Origin: an uncultured Clostridia bacterium | GTDB lineage: Bacteria > Bacillota > Clostridia > Oscillospirales > Ruminococcaceae | Reading direction: 5' to 3' | Assembly: GCA_947177545.1 (NCBI GenBank) | Contig: CAMWVF010000098.1 | Coordinates: forward strand, 1 to 5,589 | Length of the DNA stretch: 5,589 bases | Part shown: piece after piece, positions 5,057 through 5,589 of the stretch | Layout of the letters: every line of letters starts with the position of its first letter | Numbering within the stretch: the stretch's first letter is position 1 | Program-made: the position numbers and the translations under genes | The notes under the pieces: generated by a model | Told to the model about the DNA's origin: nothing | Databases searched by the model: none | The model's input: the letters and a program-made list of their open reading frames with translations, nothing else

Positions 5057-5589
5057 TTAGTTTTTAACACGCACATTTCTTGTAAGCCTTGTGCTTTCCT
5101 TGTAAGGTCTTGCAAGCATATAGATTATAAACGCCAGTACTGCAAGGGCAAAGATAAGTCCGATAACATTTACAGAGCCTGTGAAAAGAAGTCCAAGCTG
5201 GTAAATTATAAGAGATACCGCATATGCAAATCCGCACTGATATGCAATTGCAAAAGCTGTCCACTTCGGACTGTTCATTTCACGCTTGATAGCTCCCATT
5301 GCCGCAAAGCAGGGCGCGCACAAAAGATTGAACGCAAGGAAGCTGTAGCCTGCCAGAGAGGTCATTGCAACAAAGTCCAGTACGCCGAATACGCCGACAA
5401 CTTCTTCTTTTGCAACAAGTCCCATGATTGTTGCAACCGTCGCTGTAGGTTCGCCGAAACCGAGAGGTGCGAATATCCAGCAGATACCCTCGACTATCTT
5501 GCCGATGCGGGTATCATCAAGATCATCCTCTGTGCTGCGGCAAAACGCTCCGTCCGACGAGCAGCAGGGGCTTCCTGCCCAGATGATAA
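5057..5589 (-). CDS. feoB: Ferrous iron transporter FeoB, C-terminal part (cut by window edge)
   Basis: The minus-strand frame is open from the window edge to the TAA at 5059-5057, giving about 176 C-terminal residues of an Fe(II) inner-membrane transporter; full FeoB is about 650-800 residues. An internal Met at 5425 is not the start, since homologous sequence continues upstream. Recognisable parts are IGKIVEGICWIFAPLGFGEP, then TATVATIMGLVAKEEVVGVF (second Gate domain and the GLVAKE motif), and FNLLCAPCFAAMGAIKREM, the conserved Cys-containing pore segment. The last two helices (FAIAYQCGFAYAVSLIIYQL and VIGLIFALAVLAFIIYMLA) end in a basic tail. A Cys-rich loop (SPCCSSDGAFC) precedes the Gate region. 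The N-terminal G-protein domain and first Gate domain, and probably feoA, lie beyond the right edge. It heads the module of small metal-related genes that follows on the same strand. Confidence 0.95.
   Translation of the reverse strand, partial: IIWAGSPCCSSDGAFCRSTEDDLDDTRIGKIVEGICWIFAPLGFGEPTATVATIMGLVAKEEVVGVFGVLDFVAMTSLAGYSFLAFNLLCAPCFAAMGAIKREMNSPKWTAFAIAYQCGFAYAVSLIIYQLGLLFTGSVNVIGLIFALAVLAFIIYMLARPYKESTRLTRNVRVKN

Overview
The window looks like a chromosomal segment from a Clostridia-class Firmicute, with a Ruminococcus-like Oscillospiraceae genome as the best guess. The clues are strong AGGAG-type ribosome binding sites, mixed AT/GC codon use, a FeoB followed by a small FeoB-associated Cys-rich membrane protein, and a Firmicutes-type Nei-like protein that begins M-x-E-x-P-E. 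The genus is an inference from gene style, not from a marker gene.

Left part, plus strand (1-1253). A small helical, charged protein of unknown function (ORF 178-396) overlaps the start of metF by four bases (ATGA). metF encodes 5,10-methylenetetrahydrofolate reductase, which makes the methyl donor for methionine synthesis. The small ORF appears to continue upstream of its only ATG with no visible start codon, so its 5' end may be lost. At the extreme left edge a minus-strand gene may begin.

Middle part (1254-2527). A Fpg/Nei-family DNA glycosylase-like gene on the plus strand lacks the usual catalytic proline. It is followed by about 350 bases with no intact gene, holding a clear fragment of the start of a YdeI/OmpD-associated-family protein and a possible tiny membrane peptide. 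This block is visibly more AT-rich than metF and looks like an accessory or decaying stretch.

Right part, minus strand (2528-5589). Reading leftward from the right edge are feoB (3' end only), a 52-residue Cys-rich membrane protein, a DtxR-fold regulator of 123 residues and a membrane-anchored HMA (GMSCKNC) metal-binding protein. All are tightly packed or overlapping and look like one ferrous-iron/metal operon. A 13-bp perfect hairpin separates feoB from the small genes. After a 195-base intergenic region with an 11-bp inverted repeat and a consensus promoter (TTGACA-17-TATAAT), a MATE efflux transporter gene follows on the same strand.

The most interesting points are three. The regulator is collinear with DtxR, yet every classical metal ligand position is substituted. 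The compact feoB module couples two small membrane-tethered thiol proteins to that regulator. The Nei-like protein has lost its catalytic Pro2.
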